A stretch of DNA of 64,000 bases, from NCBI GenBank assembly GCA_021775315.1, contig JAJFIC010000091.1, positions 1 to 64,000 on the forward strand, given 5' to 3'. Of the stretch, positions 8,196 to 17,232 are shown piece after piece. The notes beneath the pieces were generated by a model. That model saw only the letters and a list, made by a program, of their open reading frames with translations. It was not told where the DNA came from and did not search any database. Positions within the stretch are counted from its first letter, which is position 1, and every line of letters begins with the position of its first letter. This stretch comes from Paracoccaceae bacterium. Its GTDB lineage: Bacteria; Pseudomonadota; Alphaproteobacteria; Rhodobacterales; Rhodobacteraceae. A program made the translations under genes and the position numbers.

Positions 8196-9440
8196 CTAAG
8201 ACGTCGTTGGATTTACCGCCTCAGTCGGTAATCGGCGCGGCAGCAGCAAAACCGCCAGCAGAATGACAAGTGCCGCACCGGTCAGGATATTGAACAACCT
8301 GTCGAACCCCCATTTGTCATAAACAAACGCGATCAGCGGCAGGGATGCGGCCAGTACCGAAAAACTAACCACATACCGAATGCCATAAATGCGCGCCCGG
8401 GCTGGCCCACTGGCCATTTTCCCGATCATGAAGTCGTTGATCGGTATCTGGCCAAATGCGCCCAGCATGAAACCAAGTGCCACTACAAGCGCCAGAATAT
8501 CGGTCAGCCCCGGCATCAGGGCGAAAAAGACGATCTGGATGGAGGCGACAACCATGAATATCCGGCGCGGCCCGAAACTATCCAGCAACCGCCCAACCAC
8601 CAATTGCGCGATCGAGGCGATGGCGAACACAATAAACGCCAGTGATCCGATCACGGTTGCCGCATCGCTTTGGCCTGATCCCCAATCTGACACCTGCCTT
8701 GCCAGTCCTGTCAGACGCTCGTCAAATATTTTAGGCAAGGCAAAGGTCGTTGACTGAAACACCAGCGACGACACTGCCGTGGTCAGAAACACAATCGCCG
8801 AAACCCGGATCAACAGCCTGCGCCTTTCAGGGGCAAGTGCTGCACTGGCGGGGGTATCCTTTGCCTTCGGCGTGCTGTGGTCGCTGCGGATATCGCTCCA
8901 ACGCAAAGCCAGATAAACCAGACCAACGGCAATGGAGAAAACCCCCGGCAGCAAAAAGGCACTGCGCCAGCCGCCGTGGTCGATCAAATAGCCGGTAAGC
9001 AGGGCCGCACTTGCCACGCCCAAATTGCCCCAGACGCCATTCATCGCAAGGCGCATGCCGGTATTGCGCCATTTCATCGTGACGATTGCCAACCCGACAG
9101 GATGATATATCGCGCCGAACATCCCAATGGCGAAAAGGCCAAGGCCGAGTTCAAGCGGTGTTCGCGACAAGCCGGAAAGGATGGAAACAGTGCCGATGCC
9201 GATGAAAAAGACACACATCATGCCGTCCCGGCTCCACCGATCAGCCAGCCAACCTGCGGGCAGCGCGAAAACACCAAAGGCAAAAAAGCCCGGCGTCGCA
9301 TAGGCCAACAGCTCGGCATAGCCGACGTTCCATTCCAGATGCAGCACCAGTGCCGCGACGGTGGCAAAAACCAGCATGAACAGGTGGTCAAGGAAATGGC
9401 CGATATTCAGCAGCAAAAAGTAAAGGCGATCTTTGGTCAT
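8196..9440 (-). CDS. MFS transporter (fosmidomycin-resistance-like)
   Basis: A 414-residue inner-membrane protein with about twelve hydrophobic helices. The stretch WLADRWSRDGMMCVFF after the second helix is the usual MFS loop motif in a modified form, and GAIYHPVGLAIV resembles the Fsr-type efflux group. It is convergent with the YciI-like gene (ten bases apart) and has its own strand neighbours downstream of the SH3 protein. It probably exports a small molecule; whether it belongs to the catabolic locus is unclear. Confidence 0.8.
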   Translation of the reverse strand: MTKDRLYFLLLNIGHFLDHLFMLVFATVAALVLHLEWNVGYAELLAYATPGFFAFGVFALPAGWLADRWSRDGMMCVFFIGIGTVSILSGLSRTPLELGLGLFAIGMFGAIYHPVGLAIVTMKWRNTGMRLAMNGVWGNLGVASAALLTGYLIDHGGWRSAFLLPGVFSIAVGLVYLALRWSDIRSDHSTPKAKDTPASAALAPERRRLLIRVSAIVFLTTAVSSLVFQSTTFALPKIFDERLTGLARQVSDWGSGQSDAATVIGSLAFIVFAIASIAQLVVGRLLDSFGPRRIFMVVASIQIVFFALMPGLTDILALVVALGFMLGAFGQIPINDFMIGKMASGPARARIYGIRYVVSFSVLAASLPLIAFVYDKWGFDRLFNILTGAALVILLAVLLLPRRLPTEAVNPTTS

Positions 9441-9470
9441 CCTGCGTCCCTGTCCGTCGCCCTGAACGGT

Positions 9471-10121
9471 CTAATTTGTGCCGACCGAACAACAGCCCGT
9501 GACGTACATAGTCTGAGAGCCGGACAGGATCAGGTCGATTGCATAGCCGTAAACGCGGTCTGACATGCCGTCCGAACATATCTCGGTGCTGATGATGCCT
9601 GAGGCATTGATGCCAGACCCGGTTTTGTCCGGTGACATGCTGAAGGCAAACGACTGGTTGGAACGATTGACCGCAGGTGCTGTCCAGAACCCTTCGTAAA
9701 ACGACTCTGACTCCGTCAGACCCATCATGGACCAATCCGCTTGCCCAATTCGGCTGGGATCGAAAATCAACGACCAAAAAGGCTCGGTTCCAGCGCAGGC
9801 CAAATCAAGCGGGGGTTCATGCGCGGCAAGGCTTGGCTTCATGAACTGCATCGAAACCCAACCGCTTTGATCGTCGGAATTGACCAGCCCCCACTTTCCA
9901 TTTGCACTAAGGGCGATCACCTCGACCGCAAGGTTGTTATGTGCAAGCTCGCCTATTTTGGCGCTACTGGCGCTGGGCTTTTCCCGGACGTTCAGCACAT
10001 CGTTGCTGGCGACCCTTGTCACGTCGTAAAGCCTTGGCTCTACCAGCATGTCCTGCGCATTCACTGAAATTGCGCTGAAAATTAATCCGATACTAAACGT
10101 TACGATCCTCAGCAGGGGCAT
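9471..10121 (-). CDS. exported SH3-domain protein
   Basis: A 216-residue protein with a Sec signal peptide (first 22 residues, ending VNAQ) and a bacterial SH3 domain at about residues 33-95 (stretch VLNVREKPSASSAKIGEL). The C-terminal 110 residues, beginning near CAGTEPFWSLIF, resemble an uncharacterised periplasmic domain often fused to SH3. It is probably periplasmic and may bind peptidoglycan peptides. The C-terminus has four cysteines that could form disulfides. No specific function can be given. Confidence 0.65.
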   Translation of the reverse strand: MPLLRIVTFSIGLIFSAISVNAQDMLVEPRLYDVTRVASNDVLNVREKPSASSAKIGELAHNNLAVEVIALSANGKWGLVNSDDQSGWVSMQFMKPSLAAHEPPLDLACAGTEPFWSLIFDPSRIGQADWSMMGLTESESFYEGFWTAPAVNRSNQSFAFSMSPDKTGSGINASGIISTEICSDGMSDRVYGYAIDLILSGSQTMYVTGCCSVGTN

Positions 10122-10145
10122 TTTCTATCCTTTCAGCGTGGTTTC

Positions 10146-10967
10146 CTATCGTCCGCTGTTCCAACTGGCCGAGGCATATTGACGAGAGAAAAATTCGCCC
10201 ATCATGCCGATAACCAACAGCGCCAGACTAAAGTATATCGGATATGAAATTGATGTCACGTGAGGCGAGTAATTGATGAACGCCGCCCCCCGCGCCTGAT
10301 CAATCGAGTGAAACAGCGGATTCCAGGTAAAATAGGGCAATAAATACCCCGGCAGGGTGTTGGCCACAAACATCTTGCCGCTGGCGATCATATTGGCGCG
10401 GGAATAGACGGTTGTCGCAATGGACGTAAAACCCGGCATGAAGGGCTTGATCGACAGAAAGATCAGGCCGATGGCCACGCCGCTGAACCATGCCAGTATA
10501 AAAGACAGAAAAACGCCTTGCGGGTTTTCGATCACAACCGGGCGAATGGCCACATGGGTTACAAACAGGATCACACCCATCGACAGCAACTGTAGATAAA
10601 GTGCTGCCAAGGCTGACGAACTAATGCTCAAAAACGTGGTCATCGGGGCGTGCTTCATGATGGGCGATGCCGGACCTTCGGAACCGACAATTGCCGCCAT
10701 AGTTTTCGTGTGGGTCAGAAACAGGAAAATCCCTGTCATCAGGAAGATCAAAAAATCACCACGCACCGCGTTGCCGCGCATGCCAAACACCGAAAACATG
10801 ACGTAAAACACCACGATCATCACAACGGACTGCATGATATTGCTGAACAGACCCATCAAGGCATTACTGCTTGATTTGCGCACAACCCGAACGATGGAAT
10901 GGTACAGCAAATCTGAAAACCGCAATGCGGTCCAAACGCCGGAATTTCGTTTTTCGTACTGAAGCAT
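10146..10967 (-). CDS. capsule-polysaccharide ABC exporter permease (KpsM/Wzm type)
   Basis: A 273-residue ABC-2 type permease with six predicted helices; the stretch FSDLLYHSIVRVVRKSS precedes the first and WNPLFHSIDQARGAAF matches the conserved C-terminal part of KpsM proteins. It should move a lipid-linked polysaccharide across the inner membrane. The ATPase (KpsT/Wzt) and outer-membrane parts are not in the window, so it is an orphan here. It diverges from cysQ and the polysaccharide genes across 147 bases. Confidence 0.82.
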   Translation of the reverse strand: MLQYEKRNSGVWTALRFSDLLYHSIVRVVRKSSSNALMGLFSNIMQSVVMIVVFYVMFSVFGMRGNAVRGDFLIFLMTGIFLFLTHTKTMAAIVGSEGPASPIMKHAPMTTFLSISSSALAALYLQLLSMGVILFVTHVAIRPVVIENPQGVFLSFILAWFSGVAIGLIFLSIKPFMPGFTSIATTVYSRANMIASGKMFVANTLPGYLLPYFTWNPLFHSIDQARGAAFINYSPHVTSISYPIYFSLALLVIGMMGEFFSRQYASASWNSGR

Positions 10968-11114
10968 TGTGCCTGTTTACCCTGCCCGATATTGCCCAGC
11001 GGTTTTCTTTTGTGAAACCTTGCTGTTCACCTTAGGTCAGATCATAAGAGGCATGGGTAAAAACTTCAAGAATTTGACGAGGTCGTCAAAAATATCGCTG
11101 CAGGAGTGTTGATT

Positions 11115-11912
11115 TTGGATTTTGAAAAGATGAATTTGGTTTTCCGCGCATTGGCCTTGCAGGGTGGGGCCAAGATTATGGAGATCTATGATAGCGATGA
11201 TTTTGAGGTCAAGACCAAGTCAGACAACAGCCCGGTAACCGAAGCGGACGAGGCGGCCGACGCGATAATCTCTGCCGGATTGGTCGCAGCGTTTCCCGAC
11301 GTATTGCTGGTGACAGAAGAACAATCCGCCACACACAGCAAAAAATCCGATAACTTTATTATCGTGGACCCGCTGGATGGAACCAAAGAGTTCATCAACC
11401 GTCGCGGCGATTTCACCGTCAACATCGCCTATGTCGAAAACGGCGTTCCGGTGCGGGGCGTGGTGTATGCGCCGGCCAAAGGGCGGCTGTTTTATACCGA
11501 TGCCGCAGGCCAGTCGGTCGAGGAAATCGGCGCGCATAAGGTTGAAGAGCTCGGCGACACGACGGCAATATCGGTTTCGTCGCCTGACAATGCTGGCCTG
11601 ATTGTCGTGGCTTCAAAATCACACCGAGATCAGGCCACGGATGACTACATCAACAAGTACACCGTCAAAGACAGCGCCAGCGCCGGTTCGTCGTTAAAGT
11701 TCTGTCTGATCGCCACTGGCGAGGCGGATTTGTACCCGCGCGTTGGCCGTACGATGGAATGGGACACCGCGGCAGGCCACGCGGTTCTTGCCGGTGCCGG
11801 TGGTCGGGTGGTTCGCTTTGACGACCACAGCGATCTGAAATATGGCAAAGAAGATTATGCGAATCCGTTCTTTATCGCCTATGCGCCGGGCGTTGATTTA
11901 CAGAAAGGATAA
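11115..11912 (+). CDS. cysQ: 3'(2'),5'-bisphosphate nucleotidase CysQ
   Basis: An inositol-monophosphatase-family enzyme of about 265 residues that removes phosphate from PAP (3'-phosphoadenosine 5'-phosphate). Metal-binding motifs are seen: VTEE near residue 66, DPLDGTKEFINRRGDFTVNI and WDTAAGHAVL. PAP is the by-product of sulfotransferases, which fits the sulfotransferase gene at 19945 in the same direction. I prefer the TTG at 11115, eight bases after GGAG; a GTG at 11106 overlaps the ribosome site and an ATG at 11130 is also possible. Confidence 0.88.
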   Translation: MDFEKMNLVFRALALQGGAKIMEIYDSDDFEVKTKSDNSPVTEADEAADAIISAGLVAAFPDVLLVTEEQSATHSKKSDNFIIVDPLDGTKEFINRRGDFTVNIAYVENGVPVRGVVYAPAKGRLFYTDAAGQSVEEIGAHKVEELGDTTAISVSSPDNAGLIVVASKSHRDQATDDYINKYTVKDSASAGSSLKFCLIATGEADLYPRVGRTMEWDTAAGHAVLAGAGGRVVRFDDHSDLKYGKEDYANPFFIAYAPGVDLQKG

Positions 11913-11915
11913 GCC

Positions 11916-12716
11916 GTGTCCGTACTGATTGTCATCCCGGCGCGATACGCCTCGACCCGGTATCCCGGCAAGCCCCTAGTGACGCTGTCTGGATGCAGCG
12001 GACAGGCGAAATCGCTGATCCGCCGGTCATGGGATGCAGCACAGGCCGTTGAAGGCATTGCGCGCGTTGTGGTAGCAACGGATGATGAAAGAATATCAAG
12101 CGCTGCCAAAGACTTCGGCGCCGAAGTTGTCATGACGTCTGAAGACTGCACCAATGGTACGGAACGCTGTTCGGACGCGCTGGATCGCCTTGGCCAGACC
12201 TATGACATCGTGGTAAACCTGCAAGGGGACGCCCCCCTGACACCGCATTGGTTTGTCGAAGATTTGGTGGCTGGGCTTAAGGCAAACCCAGACGCGAACG
12301 TTGCGACCCCGGTGTTGCGCTGTGACGCGGATGCGTTGGCCGGGTTTCTGGAAGATCGCCGTCAGGGGCAGGTCGGTGGCACCACCGCTGTGTTCGACAA
12401 AAACATGCGCGCGATGTATTTTTCCAAAGAGGTCATTCCGTTCACTGACCGGGCTTACACTGATGACGACCTTATTCCGGTGTTCCACCATGTCGGCGTT
12501 TACGCCTATCGCCCGGACGCATTGGCGGCCTACACGCAGTGGCCCTCCGGCCCGCTTGAAACCCTCGAAGGGTTAGAACAGCTTCGCTTCATGGAAAACG
12601 GCGAGCCGGTTTTATGTGTTGAGGTCGACGGCAAAGGCCGCGCGTTTTGGGAGCTGAACAACCCATCCGACGTCGCGCGGATTGAATTGAAATTGGCGGA
12701 AATGGGGGTTGAATGA
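11916..12716 (+). CDS. kdsB: 3-deoxy-manno-octulosonate cytidylyltransferase
   Basis: A 266-residue enzyme that activates Kdo with CTP to CMP-Kdo for lipopolysaccharide or Kdo-containing capsule. The N-terminal VIPARYASTRYPGKPL and the later VNLQGDAPLTP are the family's nucleotide and sugar motifs. The GTG start at 11916 has an AAAGGA site and lies three bases after cysQ. Elsewhere in the window kdsD (25875) supplies the Kdo precursor. Position within the polysaccharide locus suggests a Kdo-linked capsule role, perhaps as a second copy. Confidence 0.9.
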   Translation: MSVLIVIPARYASTRYPGKPLVTLSGCSGQAKSLIRRSWDAAQAVEGIARVVVATDDERISSAAKDFGAEVVMTSEDCTNGTERCSDALDRLGQTYDIVVNLQGDAPLTPHWFVEDLVAGLKANPDANVATPVLRCDADALAGFLEDRRQGQVGGTTAVFDKNMRAMYFSKEVIPFTDRAYTDDDLIPVFHHVGVYAYRPDALAAYTQWPSGPLETLEGLEQLRFMENGEPVLCVEVDGKGRAFWELNNPSDVARIELKLAEMGVE

Positions 12717-13966
12717 TCGCGACGCCCAAGGTCAGTCTGGTCATTGTCAGCCGGGATCGCCCGGCAGAACTGAAACGTTTGCTGGTCAGCTTGCGGTATC
12801 TTCAATACCTGAATTTTGAGGTGATCGTGGTTTCTGACGCGGACCCTCGAGTGCTTTTCCCCGATATCCACAACGTCTCGCGCATCAAATTTGTTGCGTT
12901 TGATCGCGCCAATATCTCAGCCGCACGAAATCTTGGTATTAGCCATTCCAGCGGCCAGATCGTCGCGTTTTGTGATGATGATGCTGTGCCGGAACCGACC
13001 TGGCTGACACATTTGATTGCACCGTTTAACGATGCAGATGTGGTGGCCGCTGGTGGGTATGTGCGCGGACGCAACGGCATTTCATTTCAATGGAAAGGCC
13101 GCAGTATTGATCGGTTTGGAAGTCATTCCGACCTGCCACTGACAGGCGACCAAACCATCGTTTTCACGGGAACGCCGGACAAAGCGATCAAAACCGAAGG
13201 CACGAATTGTGCGTTTCGCAAGGATGTATTGCTTGCGCTCGGCGGATTTGACGAGAACTTTCACTATTACCTCGACGAAACCGACCTGAACTATCGGCTG
13301 GGACAGAGCGGCCACAAAACAGCGATTGTTCCACTGGCGCAGGTACATCACGGGTTTGCCGCCAGCAAAATGCGAACGCGAAACCGCGCGCCGAAAACCT
13401 TGTTTCAAATGGGCGCGAGCAAGGCTTGGTTTTGCCTTAAACATACCACGCAACAAAGTGCAGCAACCGAACTGGCCGCCTTTCGGATTGCCCAAAGAAA
13501 ACGCTTGTTGGAGTTCATGGTGCAGGGTGAGATTGAACCGCGTGATGTCGGCAGGCTGCTTGCCGATCTGGATGAAGGCATCAAGGTAGGCCTTGCGCGC
13601 GAGGCACAAAAGACGACGCCTATCACAAGGCCCATTTGTCAGCCTTTTCAGCAATTTTTGACCAGCGATACAGCTTCGGACCTAAGCGCTCTGCTCTGTC
13701 GCTCACTCGGTTGGCGGAAAACCCGGTTGATCGCGACAAAGGCCGCCCGGTCGGGAACCTGCCAAACCGTTTTCAAGCTTTCGCTTAGTTCTATGTTTCA
13801 TAGGATGGAGTTTCTGGCGGACGGGTTTTGGGTGCAACGAGGCGGTATTTTTGGCCGATCCGACCGCAAGTCACGGGTTTTCCAACGGCACAGCCTGAAA
13901 GGCCGTGCGATTTTTGAATTGAAACGTCTGGCCGCCGTCAGGCCGATCAGCGCTGGGTTTCGTTAA
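12713..13966 (+). CDS. family 2 glycosyltransferase
   Basis: A 417-residue GT-A fold transferase. The N-terminal catalytic domain (about residues 5-230) has VSLVIVSRDRPAELKRLL, the metal-binding stretch VAFCDDDAVPEP and a later YLDETDLNYRL that holds the usual ED/DE pair. The C-terminal 180 residues are not recognised. It starts with an ATGA overlap on kdsB. It probably adds a sugar to the exported polysaccharide; donor and acceptor unknown. Confidence 0.85.
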   Translation: MIATPKVSLVIVSRDRPAELKRLLVSLRYLQYLNFEVIVVSDADPRVLFPDIHNVSRIKFVAFDRANISAARNLGISHSSGQIVAFCDDDAVPEPTWLTHLIAPFNDADVVAAGGYVRGRNGISFQWKGRSIDRFGSHSDLPLTGDQTIVFTGTPDKAIKTEGTNCAFRKDVLLALGGFDENFHYYLDETDLNYRLGQSGHKTAIVPLAQVHHGFAASKMRTRNRAPKTLFQMGASKAWFCLKHTTQQSAATELAAFRIAQRKRLLEFMVQGEIEPRDVGRLLADLDEGIKVGLAREAQKTTPITRPICQPFQQFLTSDTASDLSALLCRSLGWRKTRLIATKAARSGTCQTVFKLSLSSMFHRMEFLADGFWVQRGGIFGRSDRKSRVFQRHSLKGRAIFELKRLAAVRPISAGFR

Positions 13967-14046
13967 AATGCCTTATTTGCTCCACATTCCGGGGGTAAAT
14001 AAAATCGTTGGCGCGGCAAAGGCGCTTTTGTAATGGGTGTGGTAAG

Positions 14047-14943
14047 ATGAAGAAAAACAAAGTCAGCAAAGCGATCTTTCCGGTTGCAGGTTTAGGAACG
14101 CGGTTCCTGCCAGCGACCAAATCCATTCCCAAAGAAATCATGTCTCTGGTTGATAAGCCATTGATTCAATACGCAATTGACGAAGCGCGCGCCGCCGGTA
14201 TTGAAGAGTTTATTTTCGTCACCTCGCGTGGCAAAGGTGCGCTTGAAGATTACTTTGACAGCGCCCCACAGCTCGAAGCATCGCTCAGACGCAAGGGTAA
14301 GACAGAGCTGTTGGAAGTGCTGAAAAAGACAACGATGGAAAGCGGTGAAATTGCCTATTTGCGCCAGCGTGACGCGTTGGGGCTTGGCCATGCGGTCTGG
14401 TGCGCGCGGCGTCTGATCGCCAACGAACCCTTTGCGGTTATCCTGCCTGATGATGTGATCGCCGCAGACAAACCCTGCTTGCAGCAGATGGTCGAAGCGT
14501 ATGAAGAAACCGGCGGCAATATGGTCGCCGCGATGGAGGTTCCGTTTTCAGAAGCCAGCAAATACGGCCTGCTTGACGTGAAAGAGGACATGGGCAGGCT
14601 GATGTCCGTCAAAGGCATGGTCGAAAAGCCAGAGCCAAGCAAAGCGCCGTCGAACCTGGCTGTTATTGGCCGGTATATCTTGACGCCGAATATCTTAAAG
14701 AACCTCAACAAAAAGATGGTCGGAACGGGCGGTGAAATCCAATTGACCGACGCCATCGCCACCGAAATCGAAGTGTCGTCGAACGTCTATGGCTATCGGT
14801 TTGAAGGCCAGCGATACGATTGCGGCTCCAAGGCCGGGTTTTTGAAGGCAACAGTGGCCTTTGGTCTGGCGCGCGAGGATTTGCGCGACGAGTTTGCCGA
14901 ATTCCTAAAAGGTATCGCGGCTGCAAGATACGCGGCGCAATAA
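14047..14943 (+). CDS. galU: UTP-glucose-1-phosphate uridylyltransferase
   Basis: A 298-residue enzyme that makes UDP-glucose. The nucleotide-binding FPVAGLGTRFLPATK and the sugar-phosphate region VEKPEPSKAPSNLAVIGRYI are present. The ATG at 14047 gives the usual N-terminus MKKNKVSKAIFPVAG; an upstream in-frame TTG extension is unlikely. With galE just downstream it supplies UDP-glucose and UDP-galactose for the nearby glycosyltransferases. An 80-base gap separates it from the preceding gene and may hold a promoter. Confidence 0.95.
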   Translation: MKKNKVSKAIFPVAGLGTRFLPATKSIPKEIMSLVDKPLIQYAIDEARAAGIEEFIFVTSRGKGALEDYFDSAPQLEASLRRKGKTELLEVLKKTTMESGEIAYLRQRDALGLGHAVWCARRLIANEPFAVILPDDVIAADKPCLQQMVEAYEETGGNMVAAMEVPFSEASKYGLLDVKEDMGRLMSVKGMVEKPEPSKAPSNLAVIGRYILTPNILKNLNKKMVGTGGEIQLTDAIATEIEVSSNVYGYRFEGQRYDCGSKAGFLKATVAFGLAREDLRDEFAEFLKGIAAARYAAQ

Positions 14944-14946
14944 GCG

Positions 14947-15954
14947 GTGACAGGCATGACCGGGGTGGCGCACAGAAATATTCTGGTGACCGGCGGGGCT
15001 GGCTATATCGGGTCGCACGCCTGCAAAGCCTTAAAGGCGGCAGGGTTTCAGCCTGTAACATATGACAATCTAAGCACCGGCTGGGCAGATGCGGTAAAGT
15101 TCGGCCCGTTTGAACGTGGCGATCTGAACGACCGCCGCCGGTTGGACGCCGTTTTCGCGGCATATAAACCCGAGGCGGTTTTGCATTTTGGCGCCTTGTC
15201 GGATGTTGGCCAGTCCATGCGAGAGCCGGGGTTGTATTGGCACAACAACGCGTCCGGTTCGCTGAATTTGATCGAGGCGATGGTTGAAGCGGGTTGCCTG
15301 AACATGGTTTTTTCGTCGACCTGTGCCACATATGGCGAACAGGACGGCGTGACGCTTGACGAACACTGCACGCAGCAGCCGATCAATGCTTACGGTGCGT
15401 CGAAAATGGCGATCGAGGAAATGCTTGGCAATTTCGATGCCAGCCACGGATTGAAAAGTGTGATCCTTCGCTATTTCAATGTGGCCGGGGCTGATGCTGA
15501 TGGTGAGGTCGGGGAATTCCACCGGCCCGAAACACACCTCGTGCCGCTTATCCTAGACACCATAATCGGACGACGCGAGGCCTTGACCGTCTTTGGCACG
15601 GATTACGACACGCCGGACGGAACCTGTATCCGGGATTACGTTCACGTCAGCGACTTGATTGATGCGCATCTGAAAGGCCTTGATTGGTTGATAGCGAACA
15701 AAGGCAGTCGGGCGTTTAACCTTGGCACCGGAACCGGGTTTTCGGTGAAAGAAGTGATGGATCAGGCAAGCATCGTGACCAACAAACAGGTGCCCTGGAT
15801 TGCGGGCGAACGACGCGCTGGCGATTGCACAAAACTGGTCAGCGGATCGCGTCGCGCGGCACTTGAACTGGGATGGCAGCCGACGCGTTCGACAATGGAT
15901 CAGATGATAAAAGACGCTTGGCATTGGCACCGGACCGGAAATTACGAGGCATAG
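14947..15954 (+). CDS. galE: UDP-glucose 4-epimerase
   Basis: A 335-residue short-chain dehydrogenase-type epimerase that interconverts UDP-glucose and UDP-galactose. The Rossmann NAD motif VTGGAGYIGS lies near residue 15, the catalytic Tyr/Lys in YGASKMAIE near residue 150, and the Ser/Thr in FSSTCATYG. The GTG at 14947 is three bases after galU; an ATG at 14956 also fits and gives the more usual length. It abuts the next gene without a gap. Confidence 0.93.
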   Translation: MTGMTGVAHRNILVTGGAGYIGSHACKALKAAGFQPVTYDNLSTGWADAVKFGPFERGDLNDRRRLDAVFAAYKPEAVLHFGALSDVGQSMREPGLYWHNNASGSLNLIEAMVEAGCLNMVFSSTCATYGEQDGVTLDEHCTQQPINAYGASKMAIEEMLGNFDASHGLKSVILRYFNVAGADADGEVGEFHRPETHLVPLILDTIIGRREALTVFGTDYDTPDGTCIRDYVHVSDLIDAHLKGLDWLIANKGSRAFNLGTGTGFSVKEVMDQASIVTNKQVPWIAGERRAGDCTKLVSGSRRAALELGWQPTRSTMDQMIKDAWHWHRTGNYEA

Positions 15955-17178
15955 ATGCACGCGCGTCTTCTTGATATTTCCCGATTGATCTCGCGCGTTG
16001 GACGCGGGCCATTGACCGGGGTTGATCGGGTGGAGCTGGCGTATTATCGGGAATTTCTGAAGCGTGATGCGCCAGTGTTTTTCTTGTGCCGGTTACCAAA
16101 ATCTTATGCGTTGCTGGATCGGCAAGCCGGGCAGGAAATCCTGAACCGTATCTTGGGTAACGCGCCTTGGGGGCGGCAAGGGATGGCGCGCGTCCTAGCC
16201 GCAAAATCAAACCCGGCCCAGCAAAGCGCGATTGCGGATGTTTGGCGGTTGGCGACTAGGACATATACGCCCAACGGGCTAAAGCGACGATTGGCACGGG
16301 TGTTCCCGAAAGGCGTTACATATTTCAACGTCGGCCACAGCAACTTGCGGGGCGAGGTTTTTGCGGCTATTACCGCACATAAAGATAATAGTATAATCGT
16401 TTTAATACATGATGTTATCCCGCTTACCTCACCTAATCTCTCAACTTCTGAGGTCTCAGGCAAATTCAAGGCCGCGATGCAACTTGTGTCCGCGAACGCC
16501 GACAAGATCATCTATAATTCCAAGGCAACCCAACAAGAAGCCGAGGCGATATTCTCAAAATTTGGCCGCGTGCCGAATGCTGTGGTGGCACATCTGGCGA
16601 CCGAGGTTGACACCTCCGGCCAACGCTTTGATTCCGCGACGGAAAAGCCATCTTTTGTGACTCTGGGAACCATAGAGCCACGCAAAAATCATGCGCTTTT
16701 GTTGAATATCTGGCAGGAATTTTCGCGCGATCTTGACCCACAGCAAATTCCGGACCTGCACATCATTGGGCAACGAGGATGGAATAATACCAGTGTTTTC
16801 AGTATATTGGACAGTGATCCGATGATGGGAAAGCATGTGTTTGAGAACAACAATCTGCCGGATGTTGAAGTTCAACAACGGCTTGGCGAAAGCTGGGCCT
16901 TGCTGTTTCCAAGCCATGTCGAAGGTTTTGGCCTGCCGCTGATCGAGGCTGCGGCCAAAGGTGTGCCGATCCTTTGTGGCGAAAATGCCATTTATCGTGA
17001 GATATTAGGTAATTACCCACTTTACTTGAATGTGGATAACTCTTACATTTGGTCCAAACGAATTCTCGAGCGGGCAGGTCGTAAACGGGAATCAGAGGCT
17101 GAAAGGCAAGTGCGGGGCAGGTCGGTAAAGTTGCCTGACTGGAATATGCACTTTGACCGGATCTTCAGATTCGTCTGA
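15955..17178 (+). CDS. family 4 (GT-B) glycosyltransferase
   Basis: A 407-residue retaining-type transferase. The C-terminal Rossmann half carries VTLGTIEPRKNHALLL near residue 240 and LFPSHVEGFGLPLIEAAAKG with the conserved E-x7-E near residue 325-333. The N-terminal DISRLISRVGRGPLTGVDRV is typical of proteobacterial mannosyl- and fucosyl-type enzymes of capsule clusters. The ATG directly follows the galE stop. A weak hairpin with a T-run lies after the stop. Confidence 0.85.
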   Translation: MHARLLDISRLISRVGRGPLTGVDRVELAYYREFLKRDAPVFFLCRLPKSYALLDRQAGQEILNRILGNAPWGRQGMARVLAAKSNPAQQSAIADVWRLATRTYTPNGLKRRLARVFPKGVTYFNVGHSNLRGEVFAAITAHKDNSIIVLIHDVIPLTSPNLSTSEVSGKFKAAMQLVSANADKIIYNSKATQQEAEAIFSKFGRVPNAVVAHLATEVDTSGQRFDSATEKPSFVTLGTIEPRKNHALLLNIWQEFSRDLDPQQIPDLHIIGQRGWNNTSVFSILDSDPMMGKHVFENNNLPDVEVQQRLGESWALLFPSHVEGFGLPLIEAAAKGVPILCGENAIYREILGNYPLYLNVDNSYIWSKRILERAGRKRESEAERQVRGRSVKLPDWNMHFDRIFRFV

Positions 17179-17186
17179 CAGACTGT

Positions 17187-17207
17187 CCGCAGGCATGCGG
17201 CTCTTTT
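17187..17207 (+). terminator. weak hairpin with T-run
   Basis: CCGCA and TGCGG pair around a GGCA loop and are followed by CTCTTTT. A five-pair stem is short, so this may only attenuate transcription between the two glycosyltransferase genes. Confidence 0.3.
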
Positions 17208-17232
17208 AGACGTTGAGGAAAAGGATCGGTCT

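Noticed and set aside
16378-16442. AT-rich stretch in the GT4 gene as a possible insertion or foreign segment
   Set aside because: The reading frame continues with normal family motifs; only a local change in codon use (stretch HKDNSIIVLIHDVIPL).
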